From Pseudomonas solani (GTDB lineage Bacteria; Pseudomonadota; Gammaproteobacteria; Pseudomonadales; Pseudomonadaceae): a stretch of 64,000 nucleotides of DNA. How positions within the stretch are numbered: position 1 is the first letter of the stretch; the number at the start of each line of letters is the position of its first letter. Shown here piece after piece: positions 18,609 to 27,120 of the stretch. Position numbers and translations under genes: made by a program. The notes under the pieces are model-generated. The model did not search any database and was not told the origin of the DNA. It saw only the letters and a program-made list of their open reading frames with translations. Where the stretch lies: NCBI RefSeq assembly GCF_026072635.1, contig NZ_AP023081.1:5390501-5454500 (forward strand), in the 5' to 3' direction.

Positions 18609-19490
18609 TCAGGCGTCCTGCGCCACCAGCTCCCCGATCAGCGCCAGGCAGTCCCCCAGTGCCGGGGAGGTGTCACCCACGCGGCGGCTGATGATGATCG
18701 GCGAGGTGGCGTTGCTTTCCAGCAGGCGGGTGTAGCCGATGTCGTCGCGGTGCTGCAGCTGCACCGAGGCGGGCACCAGGGTGATGCCGATGCCGGCGGC
18801 AACCAGGCCGATGGCGGTCTGCAGTTCGTTGGTCCACTGCACGACACGGATTTGCAATCCGTGGGTGGCGAACAGCGCGAGCACATGGTCGGCGTAGCTC
18901 GGGCGCGGGTTGCCCGGGTAGAGCACGAAGGGCTCGCGGGCCAGGGCCTCCAGGCTCGCCGGGGCGGCCAGCAGCGGGTGGCCGGCGGGGAGGGCGGCGA
19001 CCAATGGATCCAGGGTCAGCACCTGCTGGTGGATGGCCGGATCCTCGATATGGATGCGGCCGAAGCCGATGTCGATGCGCCCGGCCTTGAGCGCCTCCAC
19101 CTGCTGCAGGGTGGTCATTTCGTTGAGCCCGAGCTCCAGCTCGGCGTCGCTGCGCAGGCGGCGGATCAGCTCCGGCAGCACGCCGTAGAGGGTCGAGGGG
19201 GCGAAGCCGATGCCCAGCCAGGTCTTCTCGCCCTGACCGATGCGCCGGGTGTTGTCGCAGACCTTAGCCAACTGCTCCAGCAGGGCGCTGGAGTGCTCGT
19301 GGAAGAAGCGCCCCGCCTCGGTCAGGCGCAGGGGCCGGCCACGCTCCAGCAGGGTGACGCCGAGCTCTTCCTCGAGCTGCTGGATCTGCCGGCTCAAGGG
19401 CGGCTGGGCGATGTGCAGGCGCTCGGCGGCGCGGGTGAAGTTGAGGGTTTCGGCAAGGGCCTGGAAGTAGCGCAGGTGGCGAAGCTCCAT
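18609..19490 (-). CDS. catR: LysR-type regulator of the catechol branch (CatR)
   Basis: 293-residue LysR protein. The N-terminal winged helix (MELRHLRYFQALAETLNFTRAAERLHIAQPPLS pattern, residues 1-33, of the CatR/BenM subgroup) is followed by a periplasmic-binding-like effector domain with GFAPSTLYGVLPELIRRLR. Divergent from catB with a canonical ATAC-N7-GTAT operator between them. It should activate catBCA in response to cis,cis-muconate. The start at MELRHL is the family start; an upstream in-frame ATG would add 19 unlikely residues. Confidence 0.92.
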   Translation of the reverse strand: MELRHLRYFQALAETLNFTRAAERLHIAQPPLSRQIQQLEEELGVTLLERGRPLRLTEAGRFFHEHSSALLEQLAKVCDNTRRIGQGEKTWLGIGFAPSTLYGVLPELIRRLRSDAELELGLNEMTTLQQVEALKAGRIDIGFGRIHIEDPAIHQQVLTLDPLVAALPAGHPLLAAPASLEALAREPFVLYPGNPRPSYADHVLALFATHGLQIRVVQWTNELQTAIGLVAAGIGITLVPASVQLQHRDDIGYTRLLESNATSPIIISRRVGDTSPALGDCLALIGELVAQDA

Positions 19491-19514
19491 GGGAATCTCT
19501 CTGTGCCTGGTTTG

Positions 19515-19529
19515 ATACCTAGTGGGTAT
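19515..19529. promoter_or_regulatory. CatR/BenM-type operator (ATAC-N7-GTAT)
   Basis: ATAC, seven bases, GTAT: the dyad recognised by CatR, CatM and BenM. It lies 24 bp from the catR start and about 87 bp upstream of the catB start, the right geometry for activation of catB and autoregulation of catR. A second half-like GGGTAT sits at 19606-19611 near the catB start and could be the internal low-affinity site. Confidence 0.8.
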
Positions 19530-19615
19530 CGTGCCAGACAAACTCAATATTGGAAGCCTGGGATTTGCAGATTTACGCTGCGAAACAGTGAAAACAGAAC
19601 CTGATGGGTATTGAA

Positions 19616-20737
19616 ATGATTTCTACCGCGATCGAGTCCCTCGAAGCGATCATCGTCGACCTGCCGACCATCCGCCCGCACAAGCTGGCGATGCACACCA
19701 TGCAGAACCAGACCCTGGTGATCCTGCGCATCCGCTGCGCCGACGGCATCGAGGGCATCGGCGAAGCCACCACCATCGGTGGCCTGGCCTACGGCTACGA
19801 AAGCCCCGAGAGCATCAAGACCAACCTCGACCGCTACTTCGCGCCGCTGCTGATCGGCCAGGACGCCAGCAACATCAACGCCGCCATGCAGCGCATCGAC
19901 CGCGTGGTGAAGGGCAACACCTTCGCCCGCTCGGCGGTGGAAACCGCGCTGCTGGACGCCCAGGGCAAGCGCCTGGGCCTGCCGGTGAGCGAGCTGCTCG
20001 GTGGCCGTGTGCGCGACAGCCTGGAAGTGGCCTGGACCCTGGCCAGCGGCGACACCGCCCGCGACATCGCCGAGGGCGAGCACATGCTGGAGGTGCGCCG
20101 CCATCGCATCTTCAAGCTGAAGATCGGCGCCAACGAAGTGAACCAGGACCTGCGCCACGTCATCGCCATCAAGAAGGCCCTGGGCGATCTCGCCAGCGTG
20201 CGTGTCGACGTCAACCAGTACTGGGATGAAGCCGTCGCCCTGCGTGCCTGCCAGGTATTGGGCGACAACGGCATCGACCTGATCGAGCAGCCCATCTCGC
20301 GCAACAACCGCGCCGGCCAGGCGCGCCTCGCCCTGCGCAGCCCGGCGCCGATCATGGCGGACGAGTCCATCGAATGCGTCGAGGACGCCTTCAACCTCGC
20401 CCGCGAAGGCGCCGCCCCGGTGTTCGCCCTGAAGATCGCCAAGAACGGTGGCCCGCGCGCCGTACTGCGCACCGCCGCCATCGCCGAGGCGGCCGGCATC
20501 GGCCTCTACGGCGGCACCATGCTCGAAGGCAGCGTCGGCACCCTGGCCTCCGCCCACGCCTTCATCACCCTGGCCGAACTGGCCTGGGACACCGAACTGT
20601 TCGGCCCGCTGCTGCTGACCGAGGAGATCGTCACCGAGCCGCCGCGCTACCAGGACTTCCAGCTGCACGTGCCGCGCCTGCCCGGCCTCGGCCTGACCCT
20701 CGACGAGGAGCGCCTGGCGCGCTTCCGCCGTACCTGA
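19616..20737 (+). CDS. catB: muconate cycloisomerase
   Basis: 373-residue enolase-superfamily enzyme turning cis,cis-muconate into muconolactone in the cytoplasm. Catalytic lysines K167 and K169 (FKLKIGAN), metal ligands D198 (VDVNQYW), E224 (IEQP) and D249 (MADES), and K273 on the opposite face are all visible. I chose the second of two nearby ATGs because it gives the same N-terminal length as known CatB proteins; the other starts 12 bases upstream. First gene of catBCA. Confidence 0.95.
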   Translation: MISTAIESLEAIIVDLPTIRPHKLAMHTMQNQTLVILRIRCADGIEGIGEATTIGGLAYGYESPESIKTNLDRYFAPLLIGQDASNINAAMQRIDRVVKGNTFARSAVETALLDAQGKRLGLPVSELLGGRVRDSLEVAWTLASGDTARDIAEGEHMLEVRRHRIFKLKIGANEVNQDLRHVIAIKKALGDLASVRVDVNQYWDEAVALRACQVLGDNGIDLIEQPISRNNRAGQARLALRSPAPIMADESIECVEDAFNLAREGAAPVFALKIAKNGGPRAVLRTAAIAEAAGIGLYGGTMLEGSVGTLASAHAFITLAELAWDTELFGPLLLTEEIVTEPPRYQDFQLHVPRLPGLGLTLDEERLARFRRT

Positions 20738-20765
20738 ACCCTCGCCTGAAGAAGGAGATGCTTCC

Positions 20766-21056
20766 ATGCTGTTCCACGTGAAGATGACCGTGAAGCTGCC
20801 GCTCGACATGGACCCGGACAAAGCCGCCAAGCTCAAGGCCGACGAGAAGGAACTGGCCCAGCGCCTGCAGCGCGAGGGCAAGTGGCGCCACCTGTGGCGC
20901 ATCGCCGGCCACTACGCCAACTACAGCGTGTTCGACCTGGCCAGCGTCGAAGAGCTGCACGACACGCTGATGCAGCTGCCGCTGTTCCCGTACATGGAGA
21001 TCGAGGTCGACGGGCTCTGCCGCCACCCTTCGTCGATCCACCAGGACGATCGCTGA
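20766..21056 (+). CDS. catC: muconolactone delta-isomerase
   Basis: 96 residues, the family length. Begins MLFHVKMTVKLP and contains the conserved REGKWRHLWRIAG and LPLFPYMEIEV segments. It isomerises muconolactone to 3-oxoadipate enol-lactone and forms a homodecamer in known members. Strong AAGGAG ribosome site, 28 bp after catB. Confidence 0.96.
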   Translation: MLFHVKMTVKLPLDMDPDKAAKLKADEKELAQRLQREGKWRHLWRIAGHYANYSVFDLASVEELHDTLMQLPLFPYMEIEVDGLCRHPSSIHQDDR

Positions 21057-21111
21057 TCGCCGCACCGTCCCAGCTAAGCCCGGCCAATAACTACAAGATG
21101 AGGTTCCAACC

Positions 21112-22041
21112 ATGACTGTCAAACTCTCCCAGACCGATAGCGTCCAGCAGTTCTTCAAGGAAGCCAGCGGCTTCACCAACGACCAGGGCAGCCCGCGCAT
21201 GAAGGCACTGGTGAACCGCATCCTCCTCGACACCGTGAAGATCATCGAGGACCTGGACGTGACCACCGAGGAATTCTGGAAGGCAGTGGATTACCTCAAC
21301 CGCCTGGGCAGCCGCCAGGAGGCCGGCCTGCTGGTCGCCGGCCTGGGCGTCGAGCACTACCTCGACCTGCTGCTGGATGCCCAGGACGAAGCCGCCGGCT
21401 TCAGCGGCGGTACCCCGCGCACCATCGAGGGCCCGCTCTACGTGGCCGGTGCGCCGCTGTCCGAGGGCGAGGCACGCATGGACGACGGCACCGACCCGGG
21501 CACCGTGATGTTCCTCCAGGGCCAGGTGCTGGACACCGACGGCAAGCCGCTGGCCGGCGCGACGGTCGACGTCTGGCACGCCAACACCAACGGCACCTAT
21601 TCCTACTTCGACAGCACCCAGTCCGAGTTCAACCTGCGTCGGCGCATCATCACCGACAGCGAAGGCCGCTACCGCGCCCGCAGCATCGTGCCTTCCGGCT
21701 ACGGCTGCCCGCCGGACGGCCCCACCCAGGAGCTGCTCAACAGCCTGGGCCGCCACGGCAACCGCCCGGCGCACATCCACTTCTTCATCTCCGCCCCCGG
21801 CCATCGCCACCTGACCACCCAGATCAACCTCTCGGGCGACCAGTACCTGTGGGACGACTTCGCCTACGCCACCCGCGAAGGCCTGGTGGCCGAGGTGCGC
21901 TTCATCGAGGACGCCGCTGCCGCCGACGCCCGGGGCATCGAAGGCCGCTTCGCCGAGATCGACTTCGACTTCCAGCTGCAAGCCGCCGTCAAGCCCAAGG
22001 AAGAAGAGCGCCGCGACCGCGTCCGCGCCCTGGAAGCCTGA
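21112..22041 (+). CDS. catA: catechol 1,2-dioxygenase
   Basis: 309-residue intradiol dioxygenase that opens catechol to cis,cis-muconate. Iron(III) ligands Y163 (GTYSYFD), Y197 (PSGYG), H221 and H223 (RPAHIHFF) have the spacing of Pseudomonas CatA. The N-terminal helical dimerisation domain occupies about residues 1-100. Last gene of catBCA and followed at once by a strong terminator. It would receive catechol made by the iac enzymes upstream. Confidence 0.96.
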   Translation: MTVKLSQTDSVQQFFKEASGFTNDQGSPRMKALVNRILLDTVKIIEDLDVTTEEFWKAVDYLNRLGSRQEAGLLVAGLGVEHYLDLLLDAQDEAAGFSGGTPRTIEGPLYVAGAPLSEGEARMDDGTDPGTVMFLQGQVLDTDGKPLAGATVDVWHANTNGTYSYFDSTQSEFNLRRRIITDSEGRYRARSIVPSGYGCPPDGPTQELLNSLGRHGNRPAHIHFFISAPGHRHLTTQINLSGDQYLWDDFAYATREGLVAEVRFIEDAAAADARGIEGRFAEIDFDFQLQAAVKPKEEERRDRVRALEA

Positions 22042-22090
22042 GGCCCGTAGTCCCGGCGGGGAATCACCCGATTTTCCCCGCTGTTTTCAA

Positions 22091-22123
22091 CCACGCCGGT
22101 GGTCATGCCGGCGTGGTTTTTTT
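22091..22123 (+). terminator. rho-independent terminator of catBCA
   Basis: Perfect 9-bp stem CCACGCCGG / CCGGCGTGG with an 8-base loop, followed by seven T, 50 bp after the catA stop. Confidence 0.92.
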
Positions 22124-22212
22124 GTGCCGGCGATGGGCCTTTCTCGGCTGAAGCCGCTTCCACAAAGCGCCGCAGCACCGTGTCTTTTCCGATCAACGAC
22201 GATCACCGGGCC

Positions 22213-22335
22213 GTAGGGTGGATGACGCTCTTTTCATCCACCAGCGGTGTTGTGGCGTGCGGCGATATACGGCTTGGGTGGGGAGGGGGCATGCGGGCCG
22301 CTGCGCGGCCCTTGGGCGAATGAATTGGCCCCTAC
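22213..22335. repeat. REP-like palindromes between catA and the next operon
   Basis: One GTAGGGTGGATGA...TCATCCACC unit, then an inverted GGGCGAATGAATTGGCCCCTAC unit. They fill much of the 415-bp gap; no gene was seen here. Confidence 0.8.
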
Positions 22336-22456
22336 GGGATCGATTGCCGAGCCGGCACCAATCCCTTGCACATTCCGAATCCTCGTTGCGCATTCCGCGC
22401 AGCCGGGTGCGGGTCGGGCCCCTAGGATCGAGGCTCTTGAACGAGGAGCTTGGCCC

Positions 22457-23563
22457 ATGAATATCAGCGTTATCGGCGGTGGACACGGTTGCTACGCGGC
22501 AGCCATCGAGCTGGCGGAGAAGGGGCACCGCGTGTGCCTGTGGCGCCGTGACGGCGCGGCGCTCAAGGAGCTGGCGGCCATCGGCAGCCTGACCGTCAAG
22601 GACTACCGCGGCACCCGCCAGGTGGCCGTGGGCGGCGAGGGCGCCAGCCTCAGCCTGAGCGACGACCTGGCCGAAGCCTTGGCCTTCGCCGAGCTGCTGG
22701 TGGTGCCGCTGCCATCCACCACCCATGAGAGCCTGGCGCGGGAAATGGCGCCGCTGCTGCGCGACGGCCAGGTGCTGTTCCTGCCGCCAGGCACCTTCGG
22801 CAGCTACCTGTTCGCCAAGGCCATGCACGAGGCCGGCAACGACGCCGAGGTGGCCTTCGCCGAGACCGGCACCTTGCCCTACCTGGCCCGCAAGCACGGT
22901 GCGGCCAACGTGGTGATCAGCGGCTATGCCACACGCCTGCCCACCGGCGTGTTCCCCTGCCGCCTGGCCGAGCCGGCTTTCGCCCTGCTGCGCCAGGCCT
23001 ACCCGAGTGTCGAACCCATCGAGGACGGCCTCAGCGGCGCGCTGATGAACGCCGGGCCGATCATTCACCCGCCGCTGATCATGATGAACGCCGGCCCCCT
23101 GGAGCACTTCGAGACCTGGGACATCCACAACGAAGGCACCCAGCCGGCCATCCGCCGCGTCACCACCGCGCTGGACGCCGAGCGCATGGCCCTGCGCGAG
23201 GCGCTGGGCTACCCGGCGCCGCATTTCCCCCTGGCCGACCACTACAACACCACCGAGGGCGATGAGTGGATGTACGGCCGCGGTGCCCACGGCAAGCTCA
23301 CCGACAGCGGCGACTGGCGCGAGGACATCGACCTGCAGCGCCACCGCTACATGCTCGAGGACACCCGCCTGGGGCTGTCCTTCCTGGTTTCGGTGGGGCG
23401 CTGGGCCGGCGTGCCCATGCCCGTCGCCCAGGGCCTGCTGAGCATCGCCTCGGCGGTGGCCGGTTTCGATCTCTATGCCGAGGGCCGCACCCTGGAGCGC
23501 CTCGGCCTGGCCGGGTTGAGCCGCGCCGAAATGGTCGAGCTGCTGCGCGAGGGCATCCACTGA
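22457..23563 (+). CDS. NAD(P)-dependent octopine/nopaline (opine) dehydrogenase family protein
   Basis: 368-residue two-domain dehydrogenase. Rossmann motif GGGHGCYAA at residues 7-15, acidic-free strand end WRRDG (NADP-like, inference), and the C-terminal opine dehydrogenase domain with NAGPIIHPPLIMMNAG and the conserved catalytic-histidine region. Opine dehydrogenases join an amino acid to a 2-oxoacid or reverse this. No nicotianamine-synthase-like partner is present, so this is not a pseudopaline-type metallophore gene. It overlaps the next gene (TGATG), showing a joint operon with a hydroxyacyl-CoA dehydrogenase-like gene. Substrate unknown. Good AGGAG ribosome site. Confidence 0.82.
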   Translation: MNISVIGGGHGCYAAAIELAEKGHRVCLWRRDGAALKELAAIGSLTVKDYRGTRQVAVGGEGASLSLSDDLAEALAFAELLVVPLPSTTHESLAREMAPLLRDGQVLFLPPGTFGSYLFAKAMHEAGNDAEVAFAETGTLPYLARKHGAANVVISGYATRLPTGVFPCRLAEPAFALLRQAYPSVEPIEDGLSGALMNAGPIIHPPLIMMNAGPLEHFETWDIHNEGTQPAIRRVTTALDAERMALREALGYPAPHFPLADHYNTTEGDEWMYGRGAHGKLTDSGDWREDIDLQRHRYMLEDTRLGLSFLVSVGRWAGVPMPVAQGLLSIASAVAGFDLYAEGRTLERLGLAGLSRAEMVELLREGIH

Positions 23564-24552
23564 TGGCCGCGCGCATCGCCGTGGTCGGCGCCGGGCGCAT
23601 GGGCGAAGGCATCGCCCTGGCCTTCATGCACGCCGGGCTGCCGGTGACCCTCATCGACATCAAGGCCCGTGATGCCGAGCAGCAGCGGGTGTACTTCGAC
23701 AAGGTGCGCGCCAGCCTCGCCGGCGAGCTGCAGACCCTGGTACGCCTCGGCGTGCTCGAACCCGGGCAGGCGGACGAAGCATTGGGCCGGGTGCGCCTGT
23801 GCGACCGCGAGCAGGCGCTGGCCGACCTGGCCTGCGCCGAGCTGGTGTTCGAGGCGGTACCAGAGGTGCTGGAGGTGAAGCGCGAGTGCTTCGCCTGGCT
23901 GAGCCTGCATTGCAGCGGCGACTGCATCATCGCCTCGACCACCTCCACCTTCCTGGTCACCGAGCTGGCCGGGCTGGTCAGCCACCCCGGGCGTTTCGTC
24001 AACGCCCACTGGCTCAACCCGGCCTACCTGATCCCGCTGGTGGAGGTGAGCCGCAGCGAAACCACCCGCGGCGAGGTGGTCGAGCGCCTGCTGGCGCTGC
24101 TGCGCCAGGTGGGCAAGGTGCCGGTGCTCTGCGCCCCGGCGGCGGGCTACATCGTGCCGCGCATCCAGGCCCTGGCGATGAACGAGGCCGCGCGCATGGT
24201 GGAGGAGGGCGTGGCCAGCGCCGAGGACATCGACACGGCGATCCGCGTCGGCTTCGGCCTGCGCTTCTCGGTACTGGGCCTGCTGGAGTTCATCGACTGG
24301 GGCGGCGGCGACATCCTCTATTACGCCTCGCGCTACCTGGCCGGGGCCATCGACCCGCGTTTCGCCTCGCCCCAGGTGATCGCCGACAACATGCACGAGG
24401 GCCGCAACGGTTTGCGTGAGGGGCAAGGCTTCTATGACTACGCGGGCGTGGACGTGGAGGCCTACAAGCTGCGCCGCCTCGGCGAATTCACCCGCAAGCT
24501 CGACCTGATGGGGCTCGCCCCGCGTTTCAACGGGGCCTTGAGGCAGGCGTGA
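23563..24552 (+). CDS. 3-hydroxyacyl-CoA dehydrogenase family protein
   Basis: 329 residues. N-terminal NAD domain with GAGRMGEGIALAFMHAG (residues 8-24), strand end DIKARD, FEAVPEVLEVKRECF, then the family STTSTFLVTELA and AHWLNPAYLIPLVEV, where the catalytic His follows the Ser. The C-terminal dimerisation domain has GLRFSVLGLLEFIDWGG. The NPAYLIPLVEV form and short length resemble carnitine- or 3-hydroxybutyryl-type dehydrogenases acting on small substrates. Start overlaps the previous stop by one base. The product is probably linked metabolically to the opine dehydrogenase-like protein. Confidence 0.85.
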   Translation: MAARIAVVGAGRMGEGIALAFMHAGLPVTLIDIKARDAEQQRVYFDKVRASLAGELQTLVRLGVLEPGQADEALGRVRLCDREQALADLACAELVFEAVPEVLEVKRECFAWLSLHCSGDCIIASTTSTFLVTELAGLVSHPGRFVNAHWLNPAYLIPLVEVSRSETTRGEVVERLLALLRQVGKVPVLCAPAAGYIVPRIQALAMNEAARMVEEGVASAEDIDTAIRVGFGLRFSVLGLLEFIDWGGGDILYYASRYLAGAIDPRFASPQVIADNMHEGRNGLREGQGFYDYAGVDVEAYKLRRLGEFTRKLDLMGLAPRFNGALRQA

Positions 24553-24637
24553 ACGCGCCCCTCGCGGCCCCGGTTGCAGGGTGGCGGGCACAGTGCCCGC
24601 CGCCGTATCTAGATGAACCACGGACCACGAGGTAACG

Positions 24638-25261
24638 ATGCGCCTGTTCGAATTGATCACCTTCACCCTGCGCGTGCGCACCACGGCCGACGCCCTGGCG
24701 CGCCTGGAAGAAACCCTGGCCAGCAGCGGCCCCGGCTGCACACTGATGGGCTGCTGGGCCTCGGAGATCGGCCCGTTGAACCAGGTCATCGTGCTGCGCG
24801 GCTTCACCGACGAGCAGGCCCGCCAGGCCGAGCGCGAGCGCTACTTGCTGGCGCGGGACGCCTTCGGCATCGAATGCTTCATGACCGACATGAAGGTGGA
24901 GAACTACACGCTGTTCCCCTTCCTCGAACCCCTGGCGCCGGGCGCCCATGGGCCCTTCTACGAACTGCGGGTGTACGACCTGATCCCCTCCGGCCTGGCG
25001 CCGACCCTGGAAGGCTGGAAGAAGGCCGTCGGCCCGCGCACCGGCGAGGGCTATTCCCAGGTCTACGCAGCCTTCTACGCTACCGATGGCCGCACTCCGC
25101 GCTACCTGCACATCTGGCCCTACGCCAGCCTGGAGCAGCGCCTCGACGTGCGCACTCGCGCGGTGGCCGATGGCGTGTGGCCGCCGGAAAACTCCGGCCC
25201 GCAGCTGCGCGACATGCACTCCACCGCGTGCCTGCCGGCGCGCTTCTCGCCGTTGCGGTGA
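24638..25261 (+). CDS. NIPSNAP family protein
   Basis: 207 residues with two NIPSNAP-type ferredoxin-like halves: MRLFELITFTLRV at the start and FYELRVYDLIPSGLAPTLEGWKKAV near residue 108. The second half ends with YLHIWPYASLEQR, a typical NIPSNAP strand-helix. Soluble, no signal peptide. It follows the two dehydrogenase genes by 86 bp on the same strand. NIPSNAP proteins in bacteria often accompany catabolic enzymes but have no general biochemical role assigned. Confidence 0.82.
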   Translation: MRLFELITFTLRVRTTADALARLEETLASSGPGCTLMGCWASEIGPLNQVIVLRGFTDEQARQAERERYLLARDAFGIECFMTDMKVENYTLFPFLEPLAPGAHGPFYELRVYDLIPSGLAPTLEGWKKAVGPRTGEGYSQVYAAFYATDGRTPRYLHIWPYASLEQRLDVRTRAVADGVWPPENSGPQLRDMHSTACLPARFSPLR

Positions 25262-25285
25262 GGGGTTGGCGGTGCTGCGCACCGC

Positions 25286-25615
25286 TGGGCGAATGAATTC
25301 GCCCCTCCCAGGCGGGCTGTGGTGTGGGGTTGATGCATCGCCTGGTGGATGAAAAGAGCGTCATCCACCCTACACAGCGTTCAGCTTCGTAGGGCGGGTG
25401 AAACCCGCGAAAGTCTTGCACCGCAGGCGTCGGGTTGCACCCGACCTACGGTGGCACGTTGCGTAGGTTGGTGCCGAGCGCAGCGAGGCCCAACGCAGCG
25501 ATGCATGGCCTCGCTGCGGCAATCCCAGTGGGAGCGGCTTCAGCCGCGAAAGACCTGCCGCCGGCACTGGGCCGCGAGTGGTCGGATGCTCCATCGCGAA
25601 TGAATTCGCTCCCAC
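25286..25615. repeat. island of at least seven REP-like palindromes
   Basis: Successive units of different stem families: GGGCGAATGAATTCGCCCC, GGTGGATGA...TCATCCACC, GTAGGGCGGGTGAAACCCGC, GTCGGGTTGCACCCGACCTAC, a GTAGGTTGG unit, GGGAGCGGCTTCAGCCGCG and GCGAATGAATTCGCTCCC. The 460-bp gap holds no gene. Confidence 0.85.
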
Positions 25616-25649
25616 GATGGGGCAGCGCGCCGGCTGGATTTCGTCAGGC

Positions 25650-25684
25650 AAAAAAAGCCCCGCGACAGGGGCACCGTCGCGGGG
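25650..25684 (-). terminator. rho-independent terminator of mexEF-oprN
   Basis: On the minus strand CCCCGCGAC / GTCGCGGGG (9-bp perfect stem, 9-base loop) runs into C and seven T. It lies 41 bp after the oprN stop. Confidence 0.92.
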
Positions 25685-25725
25685 CGAGAGGTCGGCCGGG
25701 GGCGGCCGAGCCAGGAGGAGAGGTT

Positions 25726-27120
25726 TCAGGCCTGGGGCTGCCAGCCGCCGCCGAGGGCCTTGTAGATGGCGACGATGCCGCTGTAGAGCTCCACCTCGGC
25801 CTGGGCCTGGGCGTCTTCGGCGGCCAGGCGTTCGCGTTCGGCGTCTAGCAGCACGAGGAAGTCCACGGTGCCTTCGCGGTAGCGTACGGCGGCCTGTTCG
25901 GCGGCGGCGCGGGTGGCCTCCGACTGGCGGACCAGGGAGATCAGCCGTTGCTGGCGCTTGGCGTAGTCGCTGAAGGCGTTCTCGGACTCTTCCAGGGCCA
26001 GCAGCACCTGCTGCTCGTAACCGGCCAGGGCGCCGTCGGCTTCGGCTTCGGCGCCGCGCAGGCGGGCCCGCACGCTGCCGAGGTCGAAGGCGGCCCAACT
26101 GATGGTCGGCGCCACGCCCCAGGCACGGGCGGCGGAGGAGCCGATCTGCGAGCCGCGCCCGGCGGTGAAGCCGAGGAAGCCGGAGAGGCTGACGCGGGGG
26201 AACAGGTCCGCGGTGGCCACGCCGACATTGGCGGTGGCGGCGGCCAGCTGGCGTTCGGCGGCGGCGACGTCGGGGCGGCGGCGCAGCAGCTCGGCGGGGT
26301 CGCCGATGGGCAGCTCCTTGGCGATCACCGGCAGCGGCTTGGCCGAAAGATCGACGCTCAGCTGTTCCGGGCGCTGGCCGAGCAGGGTGGCGATGCGGTT
26401 GCGTGAGCGCACTTCGAGGGCTTGCAGTTGCGGCAGGGTGGCTTCGGTGGCGGCCAGGCGGCCGTCGGCGCGCAGCACGTCCAACTCGTTGCCGACGCCG
26501 GCGTCACGCAGTTGCTCGGTGAGGCCGCGGGACTCCTGCTGGTTCTTCAGGTTTTCGCGGGCGATGCGTTCACGCAGCTGGGCGCCACGCAGGTTGCCGT
26601 AGGCGTCCACCAGCTCGGCGATCAGGCTGACCTGCAGCTGTTGCAGCTCGGCTTGGGCGACGCCGATTTCGGCGTCGCTGGCTTCGATCTGGCGCTGGAT
26701 GCGGCCGAACAGGTCCAGCTCCCAGGCCATGTCCAGGCCCAGGTCGTAGCGCTCGGCGTTGACGCGCTGTTCGGTCTGGCCGGGCTGCTGGCCCTTGCCG
26801 ACTTCGGCACTGGCGCGGCTGGTGATGGTCGGCAGCTGGTCGTTGCCGACGTCGTCACGGATGGCACGAGCGGCGCGCAGGCGGGCGAAGGCCACGCGCA
26901 GCTCGCGGTTCTGTTCGAGGGACTGCTGCACCAACTGGTTCAGGGTCGGGTCGTCGAACTGTTGCCACCAGAGGGTTTCGAAGCGGGCGCGGTCGTAGTG
27001 GCCGGCGTCCGCGGCAGCGAGCCGCGCGGGCTCGCTGTCGGGGGCCTTGTAGTCCGGGCCCACGGCGCAGGCGCTCAAAGCGAGGGCCAGCAGGGCAGGG
27101 GCGAAAGCCTTGTTGATCAT
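25726..27120 (-). CDS. oprN: outer-membrane channel of the MexEF-OprN pump
   Basis: 464-residue lipoprotein-type outer-membrane factor. Signal peptide and lipobox LALSACAVGP (Cys at about residue 18), then two OEP repeats: first ...AWELDLFGRIQRQIEAS, second with FPRVSLSGFLGF and the tail LVRQSEATRAAAEQ to YKALGGGW. It forms the trimeric tunnel for MexE-MexF. ATGA overlap with mexF. Slightly shorter than P. aeruginosa OprN (472). Confidence 0.92.
   Translation of the reverse strand: MINKAFAPALLALALSACAVGPDYKAPDSEPARLAAADAGHYDRARFETLWWQQFDDPTLNQLVQQSLEQNRELRVAFARLRAARAIRDDVGNDQLPTITSRASAEVGKGQQPGQTEQRVNAERYDLGLDMAWELDLFGRIQRQIEASDAEIGVAQAELQQLQVSLIAELVDAYGNLRGAQLRERIARENLKNQQESRGLTEQLRDAGVGNELDVLRADGRLAATEATLPQLQALEVRSRNRIATLLGQRPEQLSVDLSAKPLPVIAKELPIGDPAELLRRRPDVAAAERQLAAATANVGVATADLFPRVSLSGFLGFTAGRGSQIGSSAARAWGVAPTISWAAFDLGSVRARLRGAEAEADGALAGYEQQVLLALEESENAFSDYAKRQQRLISLVRQSEATRAAAEQAAVRYREGTVDFLVLLDAERERLAAEDAQAQAEVELYSGIVAIYKALGGGWQPQA

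Noticed and set aside
22457..23563. Pseudopaline/staphylopine-type metallophore dehydrogenase
   Set aside because: No nicotianamine-synthase-like gene, exporter or TonB receptor beside it; its partner is a hydroxyacyl-CoA dehydrogenase-like gene.
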